A DNA stretch of 39,472 nt from Acinetobacter johnsonii CIP 64.6 (GTDB lineage Bacteria; Pseudomonadota; Gammaproteobacteria; Pseudomonadales; Moraxellaceae): NCBI RefSeq assembly GCF_000368045.1, contig NZ_KB849234.1, forward strand, positions 331,620-371,091, given 5' to 3'. Shown piece after piece: positions 1-8,702 of the stretch. The notes under the pieces were generated by a model, which saw nothing but the letters and a program-made list of their open reading frames with translations, searched no databases and was not told the origin of the DNA. The position numbers and the translations under genes are program-made. How positions within the stretch are numbered: position 1 is the first letter of the stretch; every line of letters begins with the position of its first letter.

Positions 1-18
1 TTCTAAAATAAGATTGAT

Positions 19-95
<77 letters not shown>

Positions 96-144
96 TCAAC
101 AAAATTTGCTGCATACACCAACTTAATCTTCTGGATTCATAAGT

Positions 145-229
145 TGGTGCGGAAGGGGGGACTTGAACCCCCACGCCCGAAAGCACTACCACCTCAAGGT
201 AGCGTGTCTACCAATTCCACCACCACCGC
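145..229 (-). tRNA. tRNA-Leu (GAG)
   Basis: An 85-nt class II tRNA on the minus strand. It begins GCGGTGG and ends with encoded CCA at 145-147. The anticodon stem CTACC/GGTAG encloses the loop TTGAGGT with anticodon GAG (193-195), and a long variable arm follows, as expected for Leu. The D-loop motif AATTGGTAGAC and the T-arm GGTTCAAGTCC are present. The acceptor stem has one T-T mismatch and a G-T pair. It sits directly downstream of secG. Confidence 0.94.
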
Positions 230-282
230 AGCTGTGACGCATTCTAGTAGCATCATCACAAAAAAGAAAGGACTAATTCCAA

Positions 283-612
283 TTATTCGCTTGTTTTAGG
301 TGCAGCTGGCGAAGTTTCAGTCGATTGTGCAGGTGCAGAACTTGTCGTTTGCACTGACTTTAAGCTATAGGCATCTGTGGTTTGCTTTTTGGCAAACACA
401 GCAAGTGACAAACTGGTGATAAAAAACAAGGCCGTCAAAACTGCAGTCAATCGGGTCAAGAAATTACCTGAACCTGATGCACCAAATACAGTCGCAGCAC
501 CGCCACCACCAAACGAAGCACCAGCATCTGCACCTTTACCATGCTGGACCAAAATCAGCACGATCATCAACACAGCTAAGATAATATGTACTACCAGCAC
601 AAAAGTTTGCAT
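283..612 (-). CDS. secG: Protein-export membrane protein SecG
   Basis: SecG is the small non-essential subunit of the SecYEG translocon in the inner membrane and aids SecA-driven preprotein export. The 109-aa product has the family layout: a hydrophobic segment at about residues 4-24, a Gly/Ala-rich cytoplasmic loop (GASFGGGGAATVFGASGSG) and a second hydrophobic segment at about 53-73. A Ser/Thr/Pro-rich tail follows, a common extension in gammaproteobacteria. It lies 13 nt downstream of tpiA on the same strand and upstream of two tRNAs. The tpiA-secG-tRNA-Leu order is widespread in gammaproteobacteria. Confidence 0.93.
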   Translation of the reverse strand: MQTFVLVVHIILAVLMIVLILVQHGKGADAGASFGGGGAATVFGASGSGNFLTRLTAVLTALFFITSLSLAVFAKKQTTDAYSLKSVQTTSSAPAQSTETSPAAPKTSE

Positions 613-625
613 GCTGAACTCCTAA

Positions 626-1417
626 TTATTTTGTATTTGCAAATGCTTCGACAATTTTATAAAACGACGTTGCATTTAAAGATGCCCCACCGACGAGTGC
701 ACCATTGATATCTGGACAGGCCGCTAACTCTACTGCATTTTCAGCTTTTACACTACCACCATATAAAATGGCCATGTTCGCGCCATGACTGGTAATTTGC
801 GTGAGACCTTCACGGATTTTAGCATGCATGGTTTGTGCATCTTCTGGCGAAGCAGTTTTTCCTGTACCAATGGCCCAAATCGGCTCATAGGCAATCACAA
901 TATGAGGCCACTGCTCTGCCGTTACCACACTAGCTAAGTCGCAAATTTGTTGTAAAACCACCATTTCTGCCTGACCAGACTCACGCTGTTCTAAGCTTTC
1001 ACCCACACAGTAAATAACTTTTAAACCCGCATTTAAGGCATTTTGAGCTTTCGCATTTAAAATTGCCGCGCTTTCGGCAAAATATTCACGACGTTCTGAG
1101 TGACCAATTAAAACATATTCAATTTGACTATCTTTGAGCAGCTCTGCGCTCACCTCACCGGTATATGCACCCATGTTGCCAAAACGCGAAACATCTTGCG
1201 CCACAGTAAAAACTGAACGTGCAGCATTCGCCAATTCAGCCTGCGTTGAAGTCAAAGCCAGCATCACAGGCGCAAGCCCAATATTACATTTTTCTTCTGC
1301 TATTTCATTTTCTTGCAAGAGCTGTTTAAATTCTTGAAGCAATTGCTTGGCATCTGCCTGCATTGGGTTCATCTTCCAATTGCCGACAACCCATGGCTTA
1401 ATCGTCGAACCCGACAT
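626..1417 (-). CDS. tpiA: Triosephosphate isomerase
   Basis: TpiA interconverts dihydroxyacetone phosphate and glyceraldehyde 3-phosphate in the cytosol (glycolysis/gluconeogenesis). The 263-aa product has the whole TIM-barrel active site: N13 and K15 in GNWKMN, the electrophile H106 in IGHSERR, the catalytic base E178 in AYEPIWAIGTG (start of the mobile phosphate-gripping loop 6), and the phosphate-binding YGGSV near the C-terminus. Length is slightly above the usual 250-255. It is the first gene of a probable tpiA-secG-tRNA transcription unit; the 279 nt upstream separate it from the divergent pilB. Confidence 0.97.
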   Translation of the reverse strand: MSGSTIKPWVVGNWKMNPMQADAKQLLQEFKQLLQENEIAEEKCNIGLAPVMLALTSTQAELANAARSVFTVAQDVSRFGNMGAYTGEVSAELLKDSQIEYVLIGHSERREYFAESAAILNAKAQNALNAGLKVIYCVGESLEQRESGQAEMVVLQQICDLASVVTAEQWPHIVIAYEPIWAIGTGKTASPEDAQTMHAKIREGLTQITSHGANMAILYGGSVKAENAVELAACPDINGALVGGASLNATSFYKIVEAFANTK

Positions 1418-1696
1418 ACAGCACCCTATTCAAAACAGTTCATTAAAACGGCCTCATTCTACACGGTATTTATTTTTCAAAGATAGTTTTCTTCTAGAAT
1501 TTCTTCGGCAATCAAAATAATACGAATGAAAATAAAGACATCTTTTTGTAAAAAAATCGCCTGCTATCACGACCAGTTCATGCTTTTAATCGATATTAAG
1601 GTGGTGACAACACTTTCAGATATGGTATTTTTGTGCAACAAAAGTATAATTTTACGATACCAATTATAAACAATTGAGAAGTTAAGGATCTGGGGA
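1418..1696. other. Divergent intergenic region tpiA/pilB
   Basis: This 279-nt A/T-rich spacer between the divergent tpiA and pilB should hold both promoters. I see no long inverted repeat or convincing consensus promoter. Immediately before the pilB ATG is a purine-rich AAGGATCTGGGG stretch, which can serve as its ribosome binding site. Nothing else in it is assignable by eye. Confidence 0.5.
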
Positions 1697-3409
1697 ATGT
1701 CAGTATCAAATGGTTTGCCTAAGTTCACAGGCTTCATTCGACGCTTAGTCGAAGACGGACGCATGACTGCTGAAAATATGCAGCTGGCAATGCTCTCTGC
1801 AAAAAAAGCTCAGCAAGACATCGTTCCTTATCTGATTGAAAATCATAAACTCTCCCCACAAATGATCGCTGAAACGATTTCTTTAGAGTTTGGCGAGCCT
1901 GTTTTTGACTTAAGTGTCTATGATTCTGTACAAATTCTACGGGATCTGGTCGAAGACAAACTTATCACCAAGCATCGTGTGTTGCCGATTTACCGTCGTG
2001 GCAATATCCTCTATATCGCCACTAGCAATCCAACCAACATGGATGCGATGGACGCGATTCGTTTCAATTCTAAAATGAACATTGAAGCGATTATTGTTGA
2101 ACATCCTCAACTTGAAAAACTAATCGAACAAAATTTCGCGCAAGCCGATAGCTTTGAATTTTCTGATGAAGATATTGATTTAGACTTAGAGCAAGACCAT
2201 CAGAACTCAAATGACAAAGAAGATGACTCACCTCAAGGGGATGAAGCTCCGATCGTCAAATACATCAATAAATTACTGATCGATGCGATTCGTATGGGCG
2301 CCTCAGACTTACACTTTGAGCCTTATGAAAAATCTTACCGTGTTCGTTACCGTGTAGATGGAGTTCTGCGTCATATTGCCAGTCCGCCATTACAACTGGC
2401 GACTCGTCTTGCCTCACGTTTAAAAGTTATGTCACAAATGGACATCTCTGAAAAGCGCGTCCCGCAAGATGGCCGAATTAAATTAAAGCTGTCGAAAAGC
2501 AAAGCCATCGACTTCCGTGTCAACTCACTTCCAACCTTATTTGGCGAAAAGCTGGTTCTACGTATTCTCGATCCATCCAGTGCTATGCTGGGGATTGATG
2601 CTTTAGGTTATGAACCAGATCAAAAAGACCTATTTATGCAGGCTTTAGACAAACCGCAAGGCATGTTATTAATTACTGGCCCGACAGGTTCAGGTAAAAC
2701 GGTATCGCTGTATACAGGTTTGAATATTCTAAATAAAGAAGACACCAATATTTCAACTGCGGAAGACCCTGTTGAGATTAACTTAGAAGGCATTAATCAG
2801 GTCAATGTGAACAATAAAGTCGGCCTCACCTTCTCTGCTGCGCTGAAGTCCTTCTTACGTCAGGATCCTGATATTGTAATGGTGGGTGAGATTCGTGACC
2901 TTGAAACGGCTGAAATCGCGATTAAAGCCGCACAGACAGGTCACATGGTCATGTCGACACTCCACACCAATAGTGCACCTGAAACCCTGACCCGCTTACG
3001 TAATATGGGGGTTCCATCTTTTAACATTGCGACCTCGGTCAATTTGGTGATTGCACAGCGTTTGGCACGCCGCTTATGCAGCCAATGCAAAGCCGCTGTC
3101 GATATTCCTGAACAAAGCTTGCTCGAAATGGGCTTTACTTCCACAGATATCAAAGATCCAGACTTCAAAGTTTATCAACCGGTGGGGTGTGCTGAGTGCC
3201 GTGAAGGCTATAAAGGACGTGTTGGTATTTATGAAGTCATGAAAGTCACGCCAGAAATTTCAAAAATTATTATGGAAGATGGCAATGCCTTACAGATTGC
3301 GGAAGCATCTGCAAAATTAGGATTTAACAATTTACGTCGTTCAGGTTTACTCAAGGTTATGCAGGGGGTCACTTCCTTACAAGAAGTGAATCGTGTAACC
3401 AGCGAATAG
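1697..3409 (+). CDS. pilB: Type IV pilus assembly ATPase PilB
   Basis: PilB is the cytoplasmic hexameric ATPase that powers extension of type IV pili (twitching, natural transformation). The 570-aa product has an N-terminal T2SSE-N domain, then the GspE/PilB core: Walker A GPTGSGKT at residues 328-335, Asp/His boxes, Walker B DPDIVMVGEIRD at 390-401, and the zinc-binding tetracysteine (C461, C464, C498, C501) that separates PilB from the retraction ATPase PilT. The purine-rich AAGGATCTGGGG just upstream supports the ATG start. It heads a compact pilB-pilC-pilD-coaE cluster; no pilin gene lies alongside, which is usual in Acinetobacter, where pilA is elsewhere. Confidence 0.96.
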   Translation: MSVSNGLPKFTGFIRRLVEDGRMTAENMQLAMLSAKKAQQDIVPYLIENHKLSPQMIAETISLEFGEPVFDLSVYDSVQILRDLVEDKLITKHRVLPIYRRGNILYIATSNPTNMDAMDAIRFNSKMNIEAIIVEHPQLEKLIEQNFAQADSFEFSDEDIDLDLEQDHQNSNDKEDDSPQGDEAPIVKYINKLLIDAIRMGASDLHFEPYEKSYRVRYRVDGVLRHIASPPLQLATRLASRLKVMSQMDISEKRVPQDGRIKLKLSKSKAIDFRVNSLPTLFGEKLVLRILDPSSAMLGIDALGYEPDQKDLFMQALDKPQGMLLITGPTGSGKTVSLYTGLNILNKEDTNISTAEDPVEINLEGINQVNVNNKVGLTFSAALKSFLRQDPDIVMVGEIRDLETAEIAIKAAQTGHMVMSTLHTNSAPETLTRLRNMGVPSFNIATSVNLVIAQRLARRLCSQCKAAVDIPEQSLLEMGFTSTDIKDPDFKVYQPVGCAECREGYKGRVGIYEVMKVTPEISKIIMEDGNALQIAEASAKLGFNNLRRSGLLKVMQGVTSLQEVNRVTSE

Positions 3410-3439
3410 TTGAAATATTGAAAGAATAAGGATAAATGC

Positions 3440-4666
3440 ATGGCTGTCAAAAAAGCACAGATGATGCCAACCTTCAATTATGAAGGGATTGATCGTAAAG
3501 GGGCAAAAATTAAAGGGGAATTGCCTGCACGTAATCTTGCCCTCGCCAAAGTTACTTTGCGCAAACAAGGGATTACCATCAAGAGTATTCGAGAAAAGAA
3601 AAAGAATATTCTTGAAGGCATAATGAAGAAAAAAGTGACGACACTAGACATCACGATTTTCACTCGACAGCTCGCAACCATGATGAAAGCGGGTGTACCG
3701 CTGGTTCAAGGCTTTGAAATTGTGGCTGAAGGCCTAGAAAACCCATCTATGCGTGAAGTTGTCCTCGGTATTAAAGGTGAAGTTGAAGGTGGTAATACCT
3801 TTGCCGGAGCACTCAAAAAATATCCGCAATATTTTGACAACTTATTCTGTTCATTGGTTGAATCAGGCGAACAATCAGGTGCGCTTGAGACCATGCTGGA
3901 TCGTGTGGCGGTCTATAAAGAAAAAAGTGAATTGTTAAAGCAAAAAATTAAAAAAGCCATGAAGTACCCAGCAACCGTGGTTGTGGTTGCGGTGATCGTG
4001 ACCATTATTTTGATGGTCAAAGTTGTCCCTGTGTTCCAAGATTTATTCAGCTCCTTTGGTGCGGATTTACCTGCATTCACTAAAATGGTGGTAAATATGT
4101 CTGAATGGATGCAGAAATACTGGTTCATTTTGATTATTGTCGTTGGTGTTGTGATTACCGCTTTACTTGAAACCAAAAAGCGCAGTAAAAAGTTTCGTGA
4201 CATGCTGGATAAAGCCGCGCTGAAAGCCCCAATTTTCGGTGATTTAGTCTATAAAGCAATTATCGCGCGCTATAGTCGCACCCTGTCTACAACCTTTGCT
4301 GCGGGTGTGCCCTTAATTGATGCCCTAGAGTCTACCGCAGGTGCAACCAACAATGTGGTCTATGAAGAAGCCGTGATGAAAATCCGTGAAGATGTCGCAA
4401 CAGGACAACAACTTCAATTCGCGATGCGTGCCACCAATAAATTTCCATCAATGGCAGTACAAATGGTAGCCATTGGTGAAGAGTCTGGTGCACTCGATGC
4501 GATGCTGGATAAAGTTGCAACTCACTATGAAAATGAAGTCGATAATGCGGTGGATGGCTTAACGGCAATGATGGAACCTCTGATCATGGCGGTCTTGGGT
4601 GTACTTGTGGGTGGCCTAGTGATTGCCATGTATCTACCAATCTTCCAAATGGGTTCTGTGGTTTAA
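3440..4666 (+). CDS. pilC: Type IV pilus inner-membrane platform protein PilC
   Basis: PilC is the polytopic inner-membrane platform that couples PilB/PilT ATPases to pilin insertion. The 408-aa product has two T2SSF domains: cytoplasmic helical bundles at about residues 70-190 and 275-395, each followed by hydrophobic segments (AVIVTIILMVKVVPVF; ILIIVVGVVITALL; a C-terminal AVLGVLVGGLVIAMYLPIF). The repeated motif around TFTRQLATMMKAGVPL and YSRTLSTTFAAGVPLIDAL is characteristic. It begins 30 nt after pilB, and its TAA shares its last A with the ATG of pilD, so pilC and pilD are likely translationally coupled. Confidence 0.96.
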   Translation: MAVKKAQMMPTFNYEGIDRKGAKIKGELPARNLALAKVTLRKQGITIKSIREKKKNILEGIMKKKVTTLDITIFTRQLATMMKAGVPLVQGFEIVAEGLENPSMREVVLGIKGEVEGGNTFAGALKKYPQYFDNLFCSLVESGEQSGALETMLDRVAVYKEKSELLKQKIKKAMKYPATVVVVAVIVTIILMVKVVPVFQDLFSSFGADLPAFTKMVVNMSEWMQKYWFILIIVVGVVITALLETKKRSKKFRDMLDKAALKAPIFGDLVYKAIIARYSRTLSTTFAAGVPLIDALESTAGATNNVVYEEAVMKIREDVATGQQLQFAMRATNKFPSMAVQMVAIGEESGALDAMLDKVATHYENEVDNAVDGLTAMMEPLIMAVLGVLVGGLVIAMYLPIFQMGSVV

Positions 4667-5526
4667 TGCAAGAAATAATTTCCTATCTGATCAATACTCC
4701 AATGGCGCTGTATTTCGCCGTTGGAGTTTTTAGTTTGTGCATTGGTAGTTTCCTGAATGTAGTGATCTATCGCACTCCAAAAATGATGGAACAAGAATGG
4801 CGCACCGACTGCCAACTTCTGCTTCATCCTGAGCAGCCAATTATTGATGAAACGAAACTCTCGTTGAGCAAGCCTGCCTCAACCTGTCCCAAATGCAAAA
4901 GTGCCATACACTGGTATCAAAATATCCCTGTGATGAGTTGGTTCCTGCTACGAGGAAAGTGTGGTACTTGCCATAACCCGATCAGCATTCGCTACCCTGC
5001 GATTGAACTCCTGACCGCCATTTGTGCATTGGTCGTGGTTGCAGTCTTTGGCCCAACGATCCAAATGCTGTTCGGTCTCGTACTCACGTACATTTTAATC
5101 GCCTTAACCTTTATTGATTTTGACACTCAACTTTTACCTGATCGTTATACCCTCACCCTTGCAGGTCTAGGTTTAGGTATCAATAGTTATGCGATTTACA
5201 CCACGCCGACAGCGGCCATTTGGGGCTATATCATTGGCTTTTTATGCTTATGGATCGTGTACTATCTGTTTAAGCTCTTCACAGGCAAGGAAGGTATGGG
5301 TTATGGCGACTTTAAGTTACTTGCTGCTTTAGGCGCGTGGATGGGGCCTTTGCTGCTGCCGCTGATTGTGCTACTTTCTTCTTTCGTAGGTGCCATTATC
5401 GGCATCATTCTGCTCAAAGTGCGCAAAGAAAATCAGCCTTTTGCTTTTGGCCCATATATTGCCATCGCAGGATGGATTGCCTTTTTGTGGGGTGAGCAAA
5501 TTATGAAAATTTACTTAGGCAATTAA
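4666..5526 (+). CDS. pilD: Prepilin peptidase / N-methyltransferase PilD
   Basis: PilD is the integral-membrane aspartyl protease that cleaves the leader of type IV prepilins and type II pseudopilins and N-methylates the new N-terminus. The 286-aa product has the cytoplasmic zinc-binding cysteine pairs C74/C77 and C99/C102, then a multi-pass membrane domain with the two catalytic aspartates in FIDFDTQLLPD and in GMGYGDFKLLAALG. The start overlaps the pilC stop by one base. Being full length, it should also serve any type II secretion system elsewhere in the genome. Confidence 0.96.
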   Translation: MQEIISYLINTPMALYFAVGVFSLCIGSFLNVVIYRTPKMMEQEWRTDCQLLLHPEQPIIDETKLSLSKPASTCPKCKSAIHWYQNIPVMSWFLLRGKCGTCHNPISIRYPAIELLTAICALVVVAVFGPTIQMLFGLVLTYILIALTFIDFDTQLLPDRYTLTLAGLGLGINSYAIYTTPTAAIWGYIIGFLCLWIVYYLFKLFTGKEGMGYGDFKLLAALGAWMGPLLLPLIVLLSSFVGAIIGIILLKVRKENQPFAFGPYIAIAGWIAFLWGEQIMKIYLGN

Positions 5527-5532
5527 AATAAT

Positions 5533-6132
5533 ATGTCATTTATTTTAGGTCTGACAGGCGGGATTGGCAGTGGAAAATCTGCCGCAAGCCACTGGTTTGA
5601 ACAACAAGGCATACAAGTAGTCGATGCCGATGTCGTTGCTCGAGAAATTGTTGCTGTAGGTCAGCCTGCACTTCAGCAAATTCAAAGCAACTTCGGCAAT
5701 TGGGTCTTACTGGACAACGGCGAACTGAATCGACGCGCTTTACGTGAACACATTTTTCAGGACCCGTCTGCCCGTAAGCAATTGGAAAAGATCACCCACC
5801 CTGCAATTCGTCAGTCCATCATGCAACAATTACAAACTGCAACCAGCCCTTATGCGATTTTGGTTTCACCGCTACTTTTTGAAACTAATCAGCATGAACT
5901 GACGCAACATACGCTTCTGATCGATGCTTCAATTGATATCCAGATTCTCCGCGCTTCACAGCGCGACCATCAAACCATTGAGCAAATTCAAACCATCATT
6001 AAAGCGCAAATGTCCCGTGAACAAAAACAAGCGTTAGCTGATGATATTGTGGTAAATGATGGACACTTGGAACACTTATACGCACAACTCAGACCGTTGC
6101 ATTTAAAATATTTGGCCCATTCAGAAGTCTAA
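5533..6132 (+). CDS. coaE: Dephospho-CoA kinase
   Basis: CoaE phosphorylates the ribose 3'-OH of dephospho-CoA, the last step of coenzyme A synthesis. The 199-aa product begins with the P-loop GGIGSGKS (residues 9-16), followed by VVDADVVAREIV. Further on are ITHPAIRQ and the substrate-binding SPLLFETN, where the family often has PLLFE. Length matches the family (about 200). It starts 6 nt after pilD; the pilBCD-coaE order is common in gammaproteobacteria. The gene ends at a bidirectional terminator. Confidence 0.95.
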   Translation: MSFILGLTGGIGSGKSAASHWFEQQGIQVVDADVVAREIVAVGQPALQQIQSNFGNWVLLDNGELNRRALREHIFQDPSARKQLEKITHPAIRQSIMQQLQTATSPYAILVSPLLFETNQHELTQHTLLIDASIDIQILRASQRDHQTIEQIQTIIKAQMSREQKQALADDIVVNDGHLEHLYAQLRPLHLKYLAHSEV

Positions 6133-6162
6133 AAAATGCAGTCGACTATGACTGCTTTTTTT
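6131..6162. terminator. Bidirectional terminator, coaE / EamA permease
   Basis: The hairpin GCAGTC (6138-6143) / GACTGC (6150-6155), loop of 6, is flanked by A6 on the left and T7 on the right, so it can act in both directions. It overlaps the last coding bases and stop codon of the convergent EamA gene (stop at 6146-6148). Confidence 0.8.
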
Positions 6163-7063
6163 GTTGTTCAAGTTGGGCTTTCAGACTGTCCTGCCGTATC
6201 CAACGCCATGGCTGCAAGGCCCCGATTCCCATTCCTACAAGACCACATAAAATCGCAACACTCAAAGGTTCATTGAGCAAAGGAACCGCAATAATCGCAG
6301 CAATAAAAGGCGCCAACGTCACAATACTGCCTGTTTTAAATGCCCCCAAACGCTTAATGGCTTCCACATAAGTAAGGGTCGCCACGATGACCACAAACAC
6401 GCCATGAAATACCACCTGAGCAATCAATTGCACAGGTTGCACATGCGCTAGGGTTTTGGGGAGGAATAGAACATAAATTGGCACAAAAACAATCGCAGCC
6501 CAAACCGCAACACCAGCCATGGAGTGCCATGCTGACAGTTTCCATTGTCTTAATAAAACGGTAAATGTTCCCCACAGCACAGCACTGAGGAAAAACAAGC
6601 CATCACCTAAACTAAAAGCAATACCTGTTTCTTGATACATCAGTCCACTCATGGCCGTCAGTGCGAGCAACATAATACTGAGGCTGAGCCAAATATGCCG
6701 GTCAAAGGGTTGTCGAAATAGCAGATAAGCTGCAACAGCTGTACAAAGTGGAATGCAGCCATTGAGAAAGATCGCAGCATGTGCCGCAGGCACATAATGA
6801 AAAGCGCTATAAGCGGTGATGCAGTAGCACACCCCTCCAATCATCGCCAAAATAAAAGGCTCTTTCTTCCACAAAAAGGCGGTATCTTTTTTATAGATCA
6901 AGATTGGCATTAAGATGCAAAACGCCAACAGAAAACGTAAGGCGGTAATATCCCACGCACCAATACCCCAATTGGCACTGAGCCGCGCCGTTAAGGTAAA
7001 TCCCCCCCAAATACACATGGTGATGGCAATAAAGATATAGCCTTGTTTTTGAGGGGTCATCAT
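6146..7063 (-). CDS. EamA/DMT-family inner-membrane transporter
   Basis: The 305-aa product is very hydrophobic, with about ten predicted membrane segments in two halves. Each half resembles an EamA repeat of the drug/metabolite transporter superfamily (first: IAITMCIWGGFTLTARLS; second: LFFLSAVLWGTFTVLLRQW). Proteins of this type export or import metabolites; the substrate cannot be read from sequence. The C-terminus is a charged tail rich in Gln/Lys. It lies 32 nt downstream of rlmB on the same strand. No regulator is adjacent. Confidence 0.87.
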   Translation of the reverse strand: MMTPQKQGYIFIAITMCIWGGFTLTARLSANWGIGAWDITALRFLLAFCILMPILIYKKDTAFLWKKEPFILAMIGGVCYCITAYSAFHYVPAAHAAIFLNGCIPLCTAVAAYLLFRQPFDRHIWLSLSIMLLALTAMSGLMYQETGIAFSLGDGLFFLSAVLWGTFTVLLRQWKLSAWHSMAGVAVWAAIVFVPIYVLFLPKTLAHVQPVQLIAQVVFHGVFVVIVATLTYVEAIKRLGAFKTGSIVTLAPFIAAIIAVPLLNEPLSVAILCGLVGMGIGALQPWRWIRQDSLKAQLEQQKKQS

Positions 7064-7095
7064 TGGGCTTACATTGAATCAGGAATTAAAAAATC

Positions 7096-7845
7096 TTAGA
7101 CATTACGTTGACGGCATGCTTCATACAAAGCCATACCCGTTGCTACACTGACATTCAAACTTTGTAGATTTCCTGCCATCGGAATATAAACCGTTTGATC
7201 GCATTGAGACTGGGTAATGGGACGCAGACCAGTATCTTCAGCACCCATCACCACACATACAGCCGTTCCAGTAAAATCGAACTGTTGTAGCGGCAAGGCT
7301 TTTTCATCCAACATGGTACCGACCACACGCACATTAAACTCATCTTTAATTTGCGCTAAAGTCCGAGCCAAATTGGTCACTTGGATAAATTTAACTTTTT
7401 CAGCACCACCTGCCGCAACTTTGCGCGCGGTCGGGGTCAAACTTGCAGAACGATCACGAGGCACAATCACGGCCTCAACGCCCATTGCCGCCGCGGTACG
7501 GATACATGCGCCTAGGTTATGCGGATCGGTGACTTGATCTAAACCCAGCAATAAACAATTTGGCGATTGTTTCAGTAAGGCTTCTAAATCTTTTTCATTG
7601 AAAACTGGATTAGGACGGACCGCAGCCACAACCCCTTGGTGAAATGGCAAGCCCGCCATTTTTTCTAATCGATCACGACCGGTTTGTTGTACGCTAATAC
7701 CAAACGGTTCAGCCAACTCAAGTACACGCTTTAAACGCTGGTCGTCGCGCCCTTTTAAGGTAAAAAGTGTCAGTACACGTTCAGGTTCAAGTTCCAACAA
7801 TGACTCCACCGAATGAACGCCATAGAAATATTCAGGTTTAGCCAT
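7096..7845 (-). CDS. rlmB: 23S rRNA (guanosine-2251-2'-O)-methyltransferase RlmB
   Basis: RlmB is a SPOUT-class enzyme that methylates G2251 in the P-loop of 23S rRNA using S-adenosylmethionine. The 249-aa product has the N-terminal substrate-binding domain starting at FYGVHSVESLLE. The SpoU knot motifs follow: motif 1 LDQVTDPHNLGACIRTAAA, motif 2 VCVVMGAEDTGLRP and motif 3 IPMAGNLQSLNVSVATGMAL. Length is as expected (about 245). No neighbour is functionally linked. Confidence 0.95.
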   Translation of the reverse strand: MAKPEYFYGVHSVESLLELEPERVLTLFTLKGRDDQRLKRVLELAEPFGISVQQTGRDRLEKMAGLPFHQGVVAAVRPNPVFNEKDLEALLKQSPNCLLLGLDQVTDPHNLGACIRTAAAMGVEAVIVPRDRSASLTPTARKVAAGGAEKVKFIQVTNLARTLAQIKDEFNVRVVGTMLDEKALPLQQFDFTGTAVCVVMGAEDTGLRPITQSQCDQTVYIPMAGNLQSLNVSVATGMALYEACRQRNV

Positions 7846-7888
7846 GTAGGACCTCTAAAAGATAAATGACCATCGACACGATGTGCCA

Positions 7889-7923
7889 AAAATAAAAATC
7901 CTGTAAAGCTGACTTTACAGGAT
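7889..7923 (-). terminator. Terminator downstream of ppnP
   Basis: A strong perfect hairpin: 11-bp arms 7898-7908 and 7913-7923 with loop CTGA. On the minus strand it is followed by a T-rich run (TTTTTATTT), so it should end transcription of ppnP before rlmB. Confidence 0.8.
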
Positions 7924-7987
7924 TGCTGTGCAACAGATAGTTTAACCGATTTCGCTTGAAATTACTTGGCGAGTATCAGTTGAAGGC

Positions 7988-8311
7988 TTAGCCTTCTAAA
8001 TGGCACACGTAGTCCAACACTTCGTCAGTTTCAATTTTAAAACGACTATTGCCAGGCACATAAAAAGACTGACCTGCGCGGAACAATTCGCTCTCTTCGC
8101 TGTCAGCAATTTGTACACGGCATTCGCCTGAAATAATTTCCATACGCTCTGCTACATGTGTTTCAAACGTCAAAGCTTGCTCTGTCGGAAGAATAACCCC
8201 TAACGTTTTTTTGGTGCCATCTTCAAATTGCACAGTATGACTGATGCATAAACCGCCAAAATAAACATTGGATTTTTTAATGACAGAGACATGATCGAAC
8301 TGAGTTGACAT
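7988..8311 (-). CDS. ppnP: Pyrimidine/purine nucleoside phosphorylase PpnP (DUF1255)
   Basis: PpnP is a small cupin-fold enzyme that phosphorolytically cleaves several nucleosides (adenosine, uridine, guanosine and others) to base and ribose 1-phosphate. The 107-aa product starts MSTQFDHVSVIKK and has the family core NVYFGGLCISHTVQFEDGTKKTLGVILP, interrupted here for brevity at the end, then the cupin strand GQSFYVPGNSRFKIE. An upstream in-frame ATG at 8335 would add 8 residues, but the likely Shine-Dalgarno GGAG lies inside that extension, about 8 nt before the ATG at 8311, so I chose 8311. Confidence 0.9.
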   Translation of the reverse strand: MSTQFDHVSVIKKSNVYFGGLCISHTVQFEDGTKKTLGVILPTEQALTFETHVAERMEIISGECRVQIADSEESELFRAGQSFYVPGNSRFKIETDEVLDYVCHLEG

Positions 8312-8702
8312 GCATACACTCCAGATAATGCGCATTTATAATCATATTGATGTGCTAGTTTAAAGATGTGCGATTAACTAATCAATCGATGTTTTATTCC
8401 CCTCAACCAATATTTTGTTAAAGTCCGACCATCGTACAATTGCCTCAATTTCTAGCCTATTTTGGCTTGTTTTTTGCCAATGCGATCCGTTCCCTGAGTC
8501 GTGCTCTTTCTGTATACACTGCATACCCACAAGTTTGTGCTGTGTTTGCTATAACAGTCGGATTAAAAAAATCTGCTAGGTCGACTTTCAGATTCACGCT
8601 AAAATAAGCCGACTTTGCACAAAACGAATAGCGTTGCCGTCTTGTCGGCTGAATAAAACTTCACTATCTTAAACTAAAACTTTTCGCAGCTCGGATGCGT
8701 TT
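8312..8702. other. Intergenic region ppnP/recN
   Basis: This 391-nt spacer lies between the divergent ppnP and recN. I find no ORF or RNA gene. Visible elements are a 7-bp inverted repeat AGCCGAC (8607-8613) / GTCGGCT (8644-8650) about 55 nt before recN, and a dyad CTGT-N10-ACAG (8540-8557), which differs in spacing from the E. coli LexA box (N8). recN promoter elements cannot be placed confidently. Confidence 0.4.

Noticed and set aside
4332..4568. Antisense ORFs inside pilC, fadB, recN and other genes
   Set aside because: They are frame shadows of well-supported genes, without ribosome sites or known domains.
8540..8557. LexA-type SOS box before recN
   Set aside because: The half-sites CTGT and ACAG are 10 nt apart and not 8, and Acinetobacter is not known to have a classical LexA.
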